A stretch of DNA of 47,235 nt. Origin: Planctomycetota bacterium. GTDB taxonomy: Bacteria; Planctomycetota; Planctomycetia; Pirellulales; JADFKK01. The translations under genes and the position numbers were made by a program. How positions within the stretch are numbered: the first letter of the stretch is position 1; each line of letters starts with the position of its first letter. Of the stretch, positions 16,793 through 25,091 are shown piece after piece. The stretch covers positions 1 through 47,235 of the forward strand of contig JADFKK010000016.1 in assembly GCA_022564995.1 (NCBI GenBank), read 5' to 3'. A model generated the notes under the pieces. That model was not told where the DNA came from. It saw nothing but the letters and a program-made list of their open reading frames with translations, and did not search any database.

Positions 16793-16803
16793 CTCGGGGG
16801 TAA
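16778..16803. repeat. Short REP-like element overlapping a stop codon
   Basis: GAGCCCCGGGCGTTAGCTCG and the following GGGGTAA share the GGGCGTTAGC core with the long palindrome at 8002-8074. The TAG of the core (16790-16792) is the stop codon of the lipoprotein gene. Confidence 0.65.
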
Positions 16804-16892
16804 TACACGCCGACTTTTTCCTAACAGGCGGCTAAACTCCGCCCGCGAGCAAGACGAATACAGCAGGGGCTGATGGTGGAAGAGAGCAACGA

Positions 16893-18767
16893 ATGAGGCA
16901 AGCTTATCCTTGGCGTTTTTGCGCCGGCGCGGTCTTTGTTGCCGTCGTGGCGGCGGGCTGCTGGTCCGCGCCGTTGTGCATTGCCCAAACGGTCGTCGGC
17001 CCGAGCAATTCGCACCCGTCCGAGCCGTTTCACTTGCGCGACGACGCGCGCCATGCCAAGCGTTGGCAAGAGGGCGAAGTTTTGTGGAAAGACGTGGCTC
17101 GGCGGCTGGCCGACGTCGACGGGAAGATTTCCGACGGAAAAATCCGCGCCCTGAAATTCAGGGACATCGGCACGATTCGGGCGAAGCAGCGGATGCTGAT
17201 GAAGATCGGCCGCGAGCTGGAATCGATGGGCGAGACGGCCGGCGTGGAACTGCAAATGCGCGCATTGTGGGCCGATGAACGGATGCGGCGAATCAAAGAT
17301 GAGCTAGGTAATGTGCCCGCCCTGCGGCGCAAGCGCGAGTCAGAAAAAAAACTGCTGCGGACCAAAGCGGCGCGTTACGAAAAAACTCTGGACGACATCA
17401 AGGGCCACATCAAACGGGGAAGTTGGGGCTGGCAAAAAGCAGACAAGGCCATGCAAAAAATGACGTTCGATCTGGAGTCGCGAGCGGTTTGGATCGACGG
17501 GGCCGATCGCAAGAGAATCCTGGGGAAATTCGATTCCGTGCGCAGGACCATCGCCGTCGGGCTGCATAGCGACTTGCGCCGTTACGTCGCCCGTTCCCTG
17601 GGCGATCAATTCAAGGCCGACGCGCCGAATCTTGATAAGTTCGGCCGGCTGATCCACCAGTCCATCCGATCGATTCAAGTCGAAGGCCACGTCGAGCTAA
17701 CCCCCGGGCAAACCGTCGACGGACCGCAATTGATTGGCAAGATCAATGATTTGTGGCGGCGGATGCAAGTCGCCACGCTGCGCCTGAAGGCCCTGAATTG
17801 GGTGCGGGCACGTAGCGATTCGAAGGCCAATGGGGCGCAGACCGTGCTGGAGAAGCAATACGAGAAGTTCGACTTAACGGCCCGATCCGCTATCGCCACC
17901 TTGATCGAGAGCGATGCGGCCCGCGCCAACGCCGACGAAGCGGTCTTGCTGTACCCGCGTTATTTGCAGGCCGTGGCGCCGCTGTTGGCCCGTAGCGCCG
18001 ACAGCATTACCTGGTCGCGCTCGGTTTCCAAGGCGCTCGACGCACTCTTGGCGAAGAGCCCGCCGTTGGCGCAGGATGTCGCCGCGTATCGCCTGGCGAC
18101 CGACGACGTGCTCCGCTGGCGGCGACGCGCCGCGGCGGATCGGGCGATGCACCGACAGGCCGCTGCACCGGCGTTGGATCGGCTTACTCAGACGGCCTTC
18201 TTGCCCGACGAGCCGCGCGACTCGTTGGGACTGATCGTACAAGCCGGCATGTTGCCCCTGCTTCGCGGACGTTCCGAGGAAACCGTCAGAGCCATTTCCG
18301 AACGGATGATCGATCAAACCGTTCATCGCGGTTCCATGATCGGCGCTGATGTTGAAAAGACACGGCGATATTTCAGTTGGCTGGAGGGGCGCACGCTGAG
18401 TCAGGTTACGTCGCGCATCGAAACGAGTTCGGCCGTGGCCCGATTGAAGCGAGATCTGTTGATCGATGACGATGCGATGCCGCTCTCGCTCGAGGCGGCC
18501 GTGGCCCTGTTCAAGGCCGAGCGCGGCGACCTAACGGCCCTCGGTGGACGAATCGAAGGCATCGAGCTTCTCTCACTTGTTAATTACGCGGCAGCGACCA
18601 AGCCCGAACCGCCTTTCTTGTTACGACTCGGGCAACTGCCGCGCGAGGTGAGCGATTCCGGTCGGCCGATGCACGCCCTGATTGTGCGATTTTCGCTCAT
18701 ACCGGTTTGGGTGCAAAACGACTATTTCTTCGTCGAGATCGCCGATATCCCGAAGGAGAAGAAGTAG
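16893..18767 (+). CDS. Secreted helical protein of unknown function
   Basis: A 624-aa exported protein with a signal peptide (MRQAYPWRFCAGAVFVAVVA, with an AGC at residues 21-23 and APLCIAQ soon after). GGAAG lies about 12 bases upstream. The body is strongly helical and highly charged: AKQRMLMKIGRELESMGETA, RRKRESEKKLLRTKAARYEK (about 150-165) and similar runs suggest coiled coils. The C-terminal quarter is more hydrophobic and ends RFSLIPVWVQNDYFFVEIAD, IPKEKK. No enzymatic motif was found. It converges with the LptC/LptA-like gene (stops 43 bases apart), so it is its own unit, perhaps with the lipoprotein upstream. A structural or scaffolding envelope role is only a guess. Confidence 0.75.
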   Translation: MRQAYPWRFCAGAVFVAVVAAGCWSAPLCIAQTVVGPSNSHPSEPFHLRDDARHAKRWQEGEVLWKDVARRLADVDGKISDGKIRALKFRDIGTIRAKQRMLMKIGRELESMGETAGVELQMRALWADERMRRIKDELGNVPALRRKRESEKKLLRTKAARYEKTLDDIKGHIKRGSWGWQKADKAMQKMTFDLESRAVWIDGADRKRILGKFDSVRRTIAVGLHSDLRRYVARSLGDQFKADAPNLDKFGRLIHQSIRSIQVEGHVELTPGQTVDGPQLIGKINDLWRRMQVATLRLKALNWVRARSDSKANGAQTVLEKQYEKFDLTARSAIATLIESDAARANADEAVLLYPRYLQAVAPLLARSADSITWSRSVSKALDALLAKSPPLAQDVAAYRLATDDVLRWRRRAAADRAMHRQAAAPALDRLTQTAFLPDEPRDSLGLIVQAGMLPLLRGRSEETVRAISERMIDQTVHRGSMIGADVEKTRRYFSWLEGRTLSQVTSRIETSSAVARLKRDLLIDDDAMPLSLEAAVALFKAERGDLTALGGRIEGIELLSLVNYAAATKPEPPFLLRLGQLPREVSDSGRPMHALIVRFSLIPVWVQNDYFFVEIADIPKEKK

Positions 18768-18771
18768 TTCT

Positions 18772-18789
18772 GTTATGCTGAAGCATAAC
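18772..18789. repeat. Palindrome GTTATGCTGAAGCATAAC, copy 1
   Basis: An 18-base near-perfect palindrome followed by CTAC, between two convergent genes. Other copies are at 33804, 33853, 33902, 41116 and (degenerate) 41143. Its position would suit a bidirectional hairpin, but no T-run follows, so a terminator role is unproven. Confidence 0.85.
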
Positions 18790-18810
18790 CTACAAACCGG
18801 CAGAAGGAGC

Positions 18811-21800
18811 CTACTTTAGGGCGTGTGTTAGGTCGAGGAAGCGGCCGTCGTCGACTTCCAGGCGTTGGCTGCCGGGCCAATAAAGAATTTTGCGGGCGGC
18901 GCTGCGGGCCATCGATCCGCCTTGCGGATTGCCATAGGTAATCACCGCGTCATTGCGCCCGGTGCCTTCGAGAATGAGCAGATCCTTCGCTTCGGCGTAC
19001 GTTGTGCGGCTGGCCCAGGCGGTGAAGTTGTGACCCTCGATCGAGACGTTCCCGGTTGCTTCGAGTTCGACGCTCGATCCGCCATTAGCCGCTGCCGGCG
19101 CTTCGGCCACCGCCAGTTGATTGCAGTTGAGCAGCACGACCCGGCTGCCCGGAGTGTCAACCGCATTCTCGGCGATCGTGCTCTGCCACGACGGCACCGG
19201 GCCGCGAACGCAGCGAACCGCCCCGACGAACCGCATCTCGCGATCGTGCAGATTGCCGATGCACTGCTGCCCGAAGCGGACGTCTAAGTACGACAAGTCG
19301 GTCTTCTCGTCGGCTTTTTTTTCGACAGGCCCGTTTTCAGTAGGCCCGTTGCGATCGATGGCGTTGCGGGGATTCCTCCCAAGCGCGAGGCCGGAGTGAC
19401 CGACGCGCGTCGACGTTAGCCTTCCTGGACCATCGGCTTTCAGGGCACCGGTTCGCTGATTTATCCAGAGATTCTTGGCGGAAAATCGATCGTAGGAGAC
19501 ATGCCGATCATCTTCCAGTGTGCGATTGACCAGATCGAAGCCGTCCTGGCAAACAATCGTCTCGACTTCGACTTTGCGGCGATCACGATCGGCGCCTGTG
19601 CGGTCAGAACGGCCGAAATCTATCTTGCGCCGCAACGTGACAACCAGGCGCTCCGTTTTCACGTCGGTGAAAAGCCGCTGGATCTTGCCCGGCCGACCGG
19701 CGGCCGGCTGAGCAGATCGGGCGGGGGTTCGTTTGAGAATCGACTGCACCGTTCGGATCGTCACCGCCTTGCGGCACGTGGCCGTTTGACCGTCGAATTC
19801 CAAGCCTTCCTGCCAAACGACCTCCAGCGACTCGACCCGGCGCGGTTTGTTACGATCGGTTCCGGACGCCTCGGAAAGTGTCATCCGTCCTGGCCCGTGA
19901 ATCGACATGCGGTTGGTGCCTTGGTCCAACTCGATGGTTCCGCCGAGCGATTCATCACCGGCGGTAAGCGCCAGTTGGCGGGCCTCGACCAAGGCCGGCG
20001 CACCCTTGATTGAGATGGTGGTCCGCGGCGTGTCGGCAGCGAGCACTTCGACCAGGTCTCCCTTGACCGTTAGCGCCGGCTGTTGCGGATCGGCGATTCG
20101 CGTCTCGTCCAGGTGTACCCCGCCCCGCAGTGTGGCACTCTTGAGCCGCGACCGGCGGCCGACCAGGGCGACCTCCATGTGTAACGTATCGGCTCGACAG
20201 CGATACGTTCGCTGCGGAGCTTCGATTGTCGAGCCGTGGGCGGACTCGACACGTCTGGGTTGGCCAACGGGCGGTAGACGATCGAGCGAATCCGTCGAGG
20301 GGTCGATGGCGCTGCCGGTGGCGCCATCAGCGGCGCTGTGAAACCAAGCGACCAACTCACCGACGTCGGCCACTAACTCGGGCGACTCGATGTGAACGCG
20401 GCCCCGCGCGAGCAGCCGCGTGGGAGTCACCTTAAAGCGGGGCCGCGTATCTTCCTCCTGCGGCTTGGGCACTTCTTCAACCCACAGCCAAATCTCGCTG
20501 GCCGTCATGCTGCCGAGGGCCGAAAGCTGTAGCCGGGGCTTGCCGATGAGCGATATCAGTTTCTGACCTTCGTGTGGGCGAATACGAAGCTGGCCTTGCC
20601 AGGTGGCGGTGAACAACGACGGGTCGGTAGATTCGTCCGGCGCAGCGCCATCGTCCGCCGCCACGTCGGCCAAATCGGCGCGAATCCAACCCGGGCCGTC
20701 CGCCACCAGCTCGCCCAGCCGGCCTCGTTCGCTTAGGCGGTAATCGATGTTAAGGGCGCGCACTTCACTGCGTCGACGGGTCAATTCGACCTGCTTGCGC
20801 CCGCTCAGCCGCAATCGCTTTTCGTCAAGGTCATAGGTCAATTGTTCGCAGCGTGCTCGGCTTCCCGTCGAGGGCGAACGCACCAACACGGGATCGCCGC
20901 GGGCGACCAATCGGATCGGCCTCAGCGGCGGCAACGGGCCATTGCCAGCGGGCGCCGTGGCATTTTTGTCCTTCGGCGCGAAGTGAATCTCCATCACCTG
21001 ACAACTCAAGTGGTCGCTCGGCCCGTTGACGTTTTTCCGCACCACGTCAACTTGGTCTTCAAAGCTGGCCACGAAGCTGCGCAGGTCGAAGCGGAACGGT
21101 CCCTGACAGGTTATGTCGAGCGGCGCTTTGGGCTTGGTCGATTCGGCCCGCCTGACCTTCTGGTCGCCGTTGGTGGTGGCGATTGCGTCGTCGGGCAAAA
21201 ATTCCAGGTCGTCCAGCTCGGCGTGCATGCGCACGTCTCGCGATAGTTCAAAGCTGTCGAAGCCGCCAAAACTCGGCAGCCGCGATCCACCAGCGCCGTC
21301 TTTTTCGCCCGGCGTAAGTACGATTCGCATGTTGCTGCCGCTGCCGTAATGTTTTCCGAACCGAAACGTGACGGGATGCGGCGTCCAGACCTGACCCTCG
21401 GCGAGCCGCACGTCGCGGGTTTCGATGCGCAGCTCGTCGCCCGCCCCGGGGTAACTTTCGCGACCTCGGATAAGGATCGGCCCCTGGAGCACTCCGCCGA
21501 TGAGTTTGCCGATTTTTCCCTTTCGCAAATCGAGCGGAGAATCGAATTCCAACTCGGCGCCTTCGGGGGCCTGCAACACGATCGGGCGCCGTGGCGAGGC
21601 ACTATCTTCGCCGCTGGAGAAAAAGATCATCGTGCAGGGCGTCAGCCGGACGCGGCCGTCGGGGAGTGTTTTGTAATCCTGCAGCAGCAACATCGCGCAG
21701 TCGCTTTCGAGAATCTTGGGATTGTCGAGCTCCCACGAGCCTTCCTTAAAGAGCACGCCCAGCGGCCCCTCGCGCAGCCCGGACATCTGCACGTCTGGGA

Positions 21801-21930
21801 TCAACGCGGAAACCCGATCGGGCCGCTCCGCCACCGGCTCGATCCACGGCACCGCCAGCAGCGCGTACATCCAGTAAGTCATCAGCACGATGACAAAGCT
21901 GACTGCGGCAGGTGTGAAGCGGGAAAACAT
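18811..21930 (-). CDS. Large membrane-anchored LptC/LptA-like protein
   Basis: A 1039-aa protein with one N-terminal membrane segment (residues about 8-30: AAVSFVIVLMTYWMYALLAV) and a long periplasmic part. Residues about 45-130 read like LptC: VQMSGLREGPLGVLFKEGSW, ELDNPKILESDCAMLLLQDY, LPDGRVRLTPCTMIFF. The rest is a chain of beta strands with LptA/OstA-like turns (RLRLSGRKQVELTRRRSEVR, KSATLRGGVHLDETR, GPGRMTLSEA). The final 110 residues are the clearest LptA-like unit: ELEATGNVSIEGHNFTAWAS, TTYAEAKDLLILEGTGRN, ILYWPGSQRLEVDDGRF. It lies directly after kdsD-kdsC, the place of lptC-lptA in Proteobacteria. I infer a bridge component for lipopolysaccharide transport. No lptB follows. The homology is remote and judged by eye. 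Confidence 0.68.
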   Translation of the reverse strand: MFSRFTPAAVSFVIVLMTYWMYALLAVPWIEPVAERPDRVSALIPDVQMSGLREGPLGVLFKEGSWELDNPKILESDCAMLLLQDYKTLPDGRVRLTPCTMIFFSSGEDSASPRRPIVLQAPEGAELEFDSPLDLRKGKIGKLIGGVLQGPILIRGRESYPGAGDELRIETRDVRLAEGQVWTPHPVTFRFGKHYGSGSNMRIVLTPGEKDGAGGSRLPSFGGFDSFELSRDVRMHAELDDLEFLPDDAIATTNGDQKVRRAESTKPKAPLDITCQGPFRFDLRSFVASFEDQVDVVRKNVNGPSDHLSCQVMEIHFAPKDKNATAPAGNGPLPPLRPIRLVARGDPVLVRSPSTGSRARCEQLTYDLDEKRLRLSGRKQVELTRRRSEVRALNIDYRLSERGRLGELVADGPGWIRADLADVAADDGAAPDESTDPSLFTATWQGQLRIRPHEGQKLISLIGKPRLQLSALGSMTASEIWLWVEEVPKPQEEDTRPRFKVTPTRLLARGRVHIESPELVADVGELVAWFHSAADGATGSAIDPSTDSLDRLPPVGQPRRVESAHGSTIEAPQRTYRCRADTLHMEVALVGRRSRLKSATLRGGVHLDETRIADPQQPALTVKGDLVEVLAADTPRTTISIKGAPALVEARQLALTAGDESLGGTIELDQGTNRMSIHGPGRMTLSEASGTDRNKPRRVESLEVVWQEGLEFDGQTATCRKAVTIRTVQSILKRTPARSAQPAAGRPGKIQRLFTDVKTERLVVTLRRKIDFGRSDRTGADRDRRKVEVETIVCQDGFDLVNRTLEDDRHVSYDRFSAKNLWINQRTGALKADGPGRLTSTRVGHSGLALGRNPRNAIDRNGPTENGPVEKKADEKTDLSYLDVRFGQQCIGNLHDREMRFVGAVRCVRGPVPSWQSTIAENAVDTPGSRVVLLNCNQLAVAEAPAAANGGSSVELEATGNVSIEGHNFTAWASRTTYAEAKDLLILEGTGRNDAVITYGNPQGGSMARSAARKILYWPGSQRLEVDDGRFLDLTHALK

Positions 21931-21935
21931 AGAGA

Positions 21936-22085
21936 ATTTGGGATTTGGGATTTGGGATTTGTAAAGCCGCGACCAGTGGTCGCGCCGAAGCGTTCCAAGT
22001 CAGGAGTCAGGAGTCAGGAGTTAGCGATAATGCGTGAAGAATGTCCAAAACGCATCCCTAGATCCTAGCCCCTGACTCCTAGCTC
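21936..22085. repeat. Repeat-filled spacer between kdsC and the LptC/LptA-like gene
   Basis: The 216-base gap holds nearly four tandem TTTGGGA units (21938-21960), a CGCGACC-AGT-GGTCGCG palindrome (21959-21985), three tandem AGTCAGG units (21999-22020) and their approximate reverse complement (CCTGACTCCTAGCTCCT, 22071-22087). These could fold into hairpins and weaken read-through within the operon. Confidence 0.75.
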
Positions 22086-22146
22086 CTTTCCCCCAGTCCC
22101 CAGCCCCAAGCCGTCCAGCGTTCCATCCAGTTCGACGCCAACTCCC

Positions 22147-22668
22147 TCAGCCTGTGTACTTCTTAATCAGGTCTTCCCAGCGCCCTTGCGCTTTGAGGAT
22201 GACTTCAATCGCCTCGCGCACCGCGCCGGCGCCGCCGGCGGCGTTGGTTACATAATCGGCCACTTGTCGGGCTTCCTCACATCCGTCGGCCACGGTCACT
22301 CCAAATCCGACAGCCCTGAGGACCGGCAGATCCGGCAGATCGTCGCCCAGGTAACAGACCTGCTCCGGCGTGATTTCGAGTTCGCTGAAAAGCTGAATCG
22401 CCGCGGCCAGCTTGTCTTCGACGCCCTGCCGCACGATGTCGATGCCCAATTCGTCGGCACGCACGCGAACGATGTGCGAGGTGCGCCCGGTCAACAGCCC
22501 GAACTGCCCTCCGGCCCGCTGCCACAGTTTCACGCCCAGCCCGTCGCGGATGTGAAATTTCTTGATTTCGATGGCCTGATTGTCGAACAGTACGCCGCCG
22601 TCGGTCATCACACCGTCGACGTCGCTAAGCACCAGTTGAATGTCTCGGCAGCGATCTTCCAGAGTCAT
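22147..22668 (-). CDS. kdsC: 3-deoxy-D-manno-octulosonate 8-phosphate phosphatase (KdsC, HAD family)
   Basis: A 173-aa HAD phosphatase, the typical length of KdsC, which removes phosphate from Kdo-8-phosphate in the cytoplasm to give Kdo for the lipopolysaccharide core. The nucleophile motif SDVDGVMTDG holds Asp16 and Asp18. FHIRDGLGVKLW and LTGRTS match the KdsC tetramer and motif II signatures, and CYLGDDLPDLPVL is motif IV. There is no cap domain, as expected for subclass C0. Its ATG overlaps the TAA of kdsD (TAATG), so translation is probably coupled. Close relatives (NeuNAc-9-phosphatase type) share these motifs, but the kdsD neighbour supports KdsC. Confidence 0.92.
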   Translation of the reverse strand: MTLEDRCRDIQLVLSDVDGVMTDGGVLFDNQAIEIKKFHIRDGLGVKLWQRAGGQFGLLTGRTSHIVRVRADELGIDIVRQGVEDKLAAAIQLFSELEITPEQVCYLGDDLPDLPVLRAVGFGVTVADGCEEARQVADYVTNAAGGAGAVREAIEVILKAQGRWEDLIKKYTG

Positions 22669-23756
22669 TACGAGTCCGCCGTGCGTTGTGGTTCGCGGGT
22701 GTTAAGATATTTCGGTCGCGGCGGCCCGGGCGACTTTGACGACGAAGCAGCCAGCGAGGTTGCGAAACGCGGCAAATCGGTAATGTCGATCAATCCGATC
22801 GGACGGCCGGCCGCATCGAGCACCGGCAGCTCGCTGATCTTCCGCTGCGCCATCACGGTCTCGGCGTCGACCAACAGGCTGCCTTCGCGGACGCAGATGG
22901 GGCCGGTCGTCATGACGGTTCGCATCGGCCCGTCGAGCGCGTCTTCTTGCCGCGATTCGAACAGCCGGCGAAAGTCGCTGTCGGTAAAGAAACCGCTCAG
23001 CCGGCCTTCGTCGTCGAGGAGCATCGTCGCGCCGCTGCGACGGCCGGGCGAAGGCTGGGCGATCACCTCGCGCACAGTCTGCTGTTCGTCGGCCACGCGG
23101 CATTCGGCCAACGGGCGCATTTGTTCTTCGACTTTTTTAAGCTTATGGCCCAAGCTGCCGCCGGGATGAAATCGTGCGAAGTCTTCGGCCCGGAAGTTGT
23201 GCATCCGGCTGGTCACCAGCGCCAGCGCATCGCCCATCGCCAGCATCGCTGTGGTGCTCGTGCTGGGAGCCAACCCCAAATCTCCAGCTTCTTCCAGCGG
23301 GCCCAGGTCGATGGCCACCGTCGCCGCGTGGGACAGCGTGCTCGATAGGCGCCCGGTAATGGCAATGATCGGCACGCCGTGTTCGGCCAGCGGCGCGAGC
23401 AGCCGCAATACCTCCTCGGTCTCGCCGCTTTGCGAGAGCATCATCACCACGTCGTCGTGGCCGATGCGTCCCAGGTCTCCGTGAATCGCCTCGCTCGGAT
23501 GCAGCCAGTGACTACGCGTGCCGGTCGAGGCCAGCGTGGCGGCGATCTTCTGCGCGATCAGGCCCGCCTTGCCCATGCCGCTGGTAATCACCGATCCCCG
23601 GCAGCCATGCAGCAAGTCAACCGCCCGACAGAACTCCGTATCGAGCCGCGTGGAAAGTTGGCCGAGCGCGTCGGCCTCGGTTTGAATAATGTCCCGCGCC
23701 AAGCGGAGCTGCTCAGACGGGCTAAGCCGCCGGGCAGAAGTAGCGTCCATGCTCAT
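22668..23756 (-). CDS. kdsD: Arabinose-5-phosphate isomerase (KdsD)
   Basis: A 362-aa sugar isomerase converting ribulose-5-phosphate to arabinose-5-phosphate, the first committed precursor for Kdo. Start at 23756 (MSMDATSARRLSPSEQLRLA) with AAGGAAG about 9 bases upstream; a longer open frame to 24245 runs through repeats and is not used. Residues about 35-200 are the SIS domain: VITSGMGKAGLIAQKIAATL, TGTRSHWLHPSEAIHGDLGR, MMLSQSGETEEVLRLL, then RAEDFARFHPGGSLGHKL, a KdsD hallmark. Two CBS motifs follow (about 220-340; GATMLLDDEGRLSGFFTDSD and ISELPVLDAAGRPIGLIDIT). It is first gene of the operon with kdsC and the LptC/LptA-like gene. Confidence 0.93.
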   Translation of the reverse strand: MSMDATSARRLSPSEQLRLARDIIQTEADALGQLSTRLDTEFCRAVDLLHGCRGSVITSGMGKAGLIAQKIAATLASTGTRSHWLHPSEAIHGDLGRIGHDDVVMMLSQSGETEEVLRLLAPLAEHGVPIIAITGRLSSTLSHAATVAIDLGPLEEAGDLGLAPSTSTTAMLAMGDALALVTSRMHNFRAEDFARFHPGGSLGHKLKKVEEQMRPLAECRVADEQQTVREVIAQPSPGRRSGATMLLDDEGRLSGFFTDSDFRRLFESRQEDALDGPMRTVMTTGPICVREGSLLVDAETVMAQRKISELPVLDAAGRPIGLIDITDLPRFATSLAASSSKSPGPPRPKYLNTREPQRTADS

Positions 23757-23799
23757 CGCCGTGTCTTCCTTGACCGGAGTGAGAGAAAGTCGAACGGGG

Positions 23800-23828
23800 A
23801 TTGTAGCCGGCAGCCGGCTCTGGGGCAA
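23800..23828 (-). promoter_or_regulatory. Predicted promoter of the kdsD operon
   Basis: Read on the minus strand: TTGCCC (23828-23823), a 17-base spacer and TACAAT (23805-23800). The start of transcription would fall near 23793, giving a leader of about 37 bases before ATG 23756. Confidence 0.5.
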
Positions 23829-23854
23829 TGTTGAGATAAGTGCTAGCATGGGGA

Positions 23855-23963
23855 AATGTCGAATGACGAAATCAGAATGACGAAGGAATGTCCGAATGAC
23901 GAATGACCGAAGAAAAGCGACCATTCGTGCTTCGTCATTCTTTCGACATTCTGATTTCGACAT
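23855..23963. repeat. Inverted repeat with AATGTCGAA/TTCGACATT arms
   Basis: The left arm (from 23855: AATGTCGAATGACGAAATCA) and right arm (to 23963: TGATTTCGACATT) are imperfect reverse complements about 36 bases long. Together with the element at 23978-24045 and the kdsD promoter it fills the 312-base gap between kdsD and the divergent methyltransferase gene. It belongs to the family at 4914 and 6038. Confidence 0.75.
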
Positions 23964-23977
23964 TCGCCCTTGCTTGA

Positions 23978-24045
23978 GAGCCGCCGTGTCCCCACGGCGA
24001 TGAATGATCGCGTAACGTGCATCGCCCTGGGGACAGGGCGGCTCC
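23978..24045. repeat. Palindrome GAGCCGCCGTG...GGCGGCTC, copy 1
   Basis: Arms GAGCCGCCGTGTCCCCACGG and CCTGGGGACAGGGCGGCTC pair imperfectly around a 25-base loop, with an inner CGATG/CATCG step. Other copies are at 24881-24948 and 25958-26024. Confidence 0.85.
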
Positions 24046-24068
24046 GTCCGATCTGAAATCTGAAGTCC

Positions 24069-24872
24069 ATGCCCCGCCTCGAAGTCACCACCCTCGATGA
24101 CCCGCATCTGGCCGTCTACCGCGATTTGCCCAACTCGCGCGTGGCCAGCCGGTCGGGGCGATTTATCGCCGAGGGTGCGATCCTCGTGCAGCGGCTCATC
24201 GCAAGCCCGCTCGCTGTTGAGTCGATCCTCGTCGCTCGGCGGCACGAGGCGAATGTGGCACCTTACGCTCCCGCGGAATCCGACCTAATCGTCGCCCCCG
24301 ACGACATGCTCGACCAGATTGTCGGCTTCAAATTCCACCGCGGCGTGATCGCCTGTGGCCATCGGCCGGAGCCGGTCGCATTGAAAGACGTTGCTAGCAC
24401 GGTGGCCACCGCCCCACCGCTGCTCGTTTGCCCCGAGATTCTCGACCAGGAAAACCTCGGCAGCATCATCCGAGTCTGCGCCGGCTTCGGCGCCGCCGGC
24501 CTGTTGCTCGGCCCCAGCAGCGCCGACCCGTTTTCCCGCCGCGCCGTCCGCGTCTCCATGGGCAGCGTCTTCAAACTGCCGGTCGTGCAGTCGGATGACT
24601 TGCTGAGCGACCTGAACTGGCTGCAATCGACCGCCGGCTACCAGTTGATCGCCACCGTCACCGACGAAGACGCCACCCCGCTCCACCGCGCCGAGCCTTC
24701 CCGCAAGCTAGCCCTGCTTATCGGCTCCGAAGGCCCCGGCCTATCGCAACAACTGATCGACCTCTGCGATCAAAAAATCACCATCCCGATGCACCACAAC
24801 ACCGACTCGCTCAACGTCGCGGTTGCGGCGGGCGTGTTTCTTTATCATTTCACCTCACAAGATCGTTCGTAG
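24069..24872 (+). CDS. TrmH/SpoU family RNA 2'-O-methyltransferase
   Basis: A 267-aa SPOUT methyltransferase that would transfer methyl from S-adenosylmethionine to a ribose 2'-OH in rRNA or tRNA. Residues about 15-100 form the SpoU substrate-binding part (SRSGRFIAEGAILVQRLI, VAPDDMLDQIVGFKFHRGVI). The three SPOUT motifs follow in order: motif 1 LDQENLGSIIRVCAGFGAAG (Asn and Arg kept), motif 2 LALLIGSEGPGLS, motif 3 ITIPMHHNTDSLNVAVAAGV. These knot residues are all intact. No Shine-Dalgarno is seen before the ATG. The gene is divergent from kdsD. Which RNA position it modifies cannot be told. Confidence 0.92.
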   Translation: MPRLEVTTLDDPHLAVYRDLPNSRVASRSGRFIAEGAILVQRLIASPLAVESILVARRHEANVAPYAPAESDLIVAPDDMLDQIVGFKFHRGVIACGHRPEPVALKDVASTVATAPPLLVCPEILDQENLGSIIRVCAGFGAAGLLLGPSSADPFSRRAVRVSMGSVFKLPVVQSDDLLSDLNWLQSTAGYQLIATVTDEDATPLHRAEPSRKLALLIGSEGPGLSQQLIDLCDQKITIPMHHNTDSLNVAVAAGVFLYHFTSQDRS

Positions 24873-24880
24873 TAGGGTCC

Positions 24881-24969
24881 GAGCCGCCGTGTCCTCACGG
24901 CGATGAATGGCTGCGCAACGAACATCGCCGTGGGGACACGGCGGCTCCGAATGGGGACAGGGCGGCTCC
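24881..24969. repeat. Palindrome GAGCCGCCGTG...GGCGGCTC, copy 2 plus half-copy
   Basis: A complete element (24881-24948) has arms GAGCCGCCGTGTCCTCACGG and CCGTGGGGACACGGCGGCTC. A half-copy GGGGACAGGGCGGCTCC (24953-24969) follows directly, as if the right arm had been duplicated. Confidence 0.85.
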
Positions 24970-25012
24970 GTCGCATCTGAAATTCTGAAATCCCACTTTC
25001 TCACCGTCCGCA

Positions 25013-25041
25013 TTGACACCGTTCGCGACGGTCTCTATCGT
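25013..25041 (+). promoter_or_regulatory. Predicted promoter for the lipoprotein gene
   Basis: Consensus TTGACA (25013-25018), a 17-base spacer and TATCGT (25036-25041). Transcription would start near 25048, about 44 bases before ATG 25092. Confidence 0.45.
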
Positions 25042-25091
25042 CTTGCGACCCGCGCGATTGGCGCGCTCCGATTCCTGCTAGCAGTCGATCT

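Noticed and set aside
18768..18810. Rho-independent terminator between the convergent genes
   Set aside because: The GTTATGC/GCATAAC hairpin has no following T-run on either strand and belongs to a dispersed repeat family.
23757..24245. N-terminal extension of kdsD up to 24245
   Set aside because: The extra frame runs through two repeat elements and the predicted promoter. The start at 23756 has a ribosome site and matches the family.
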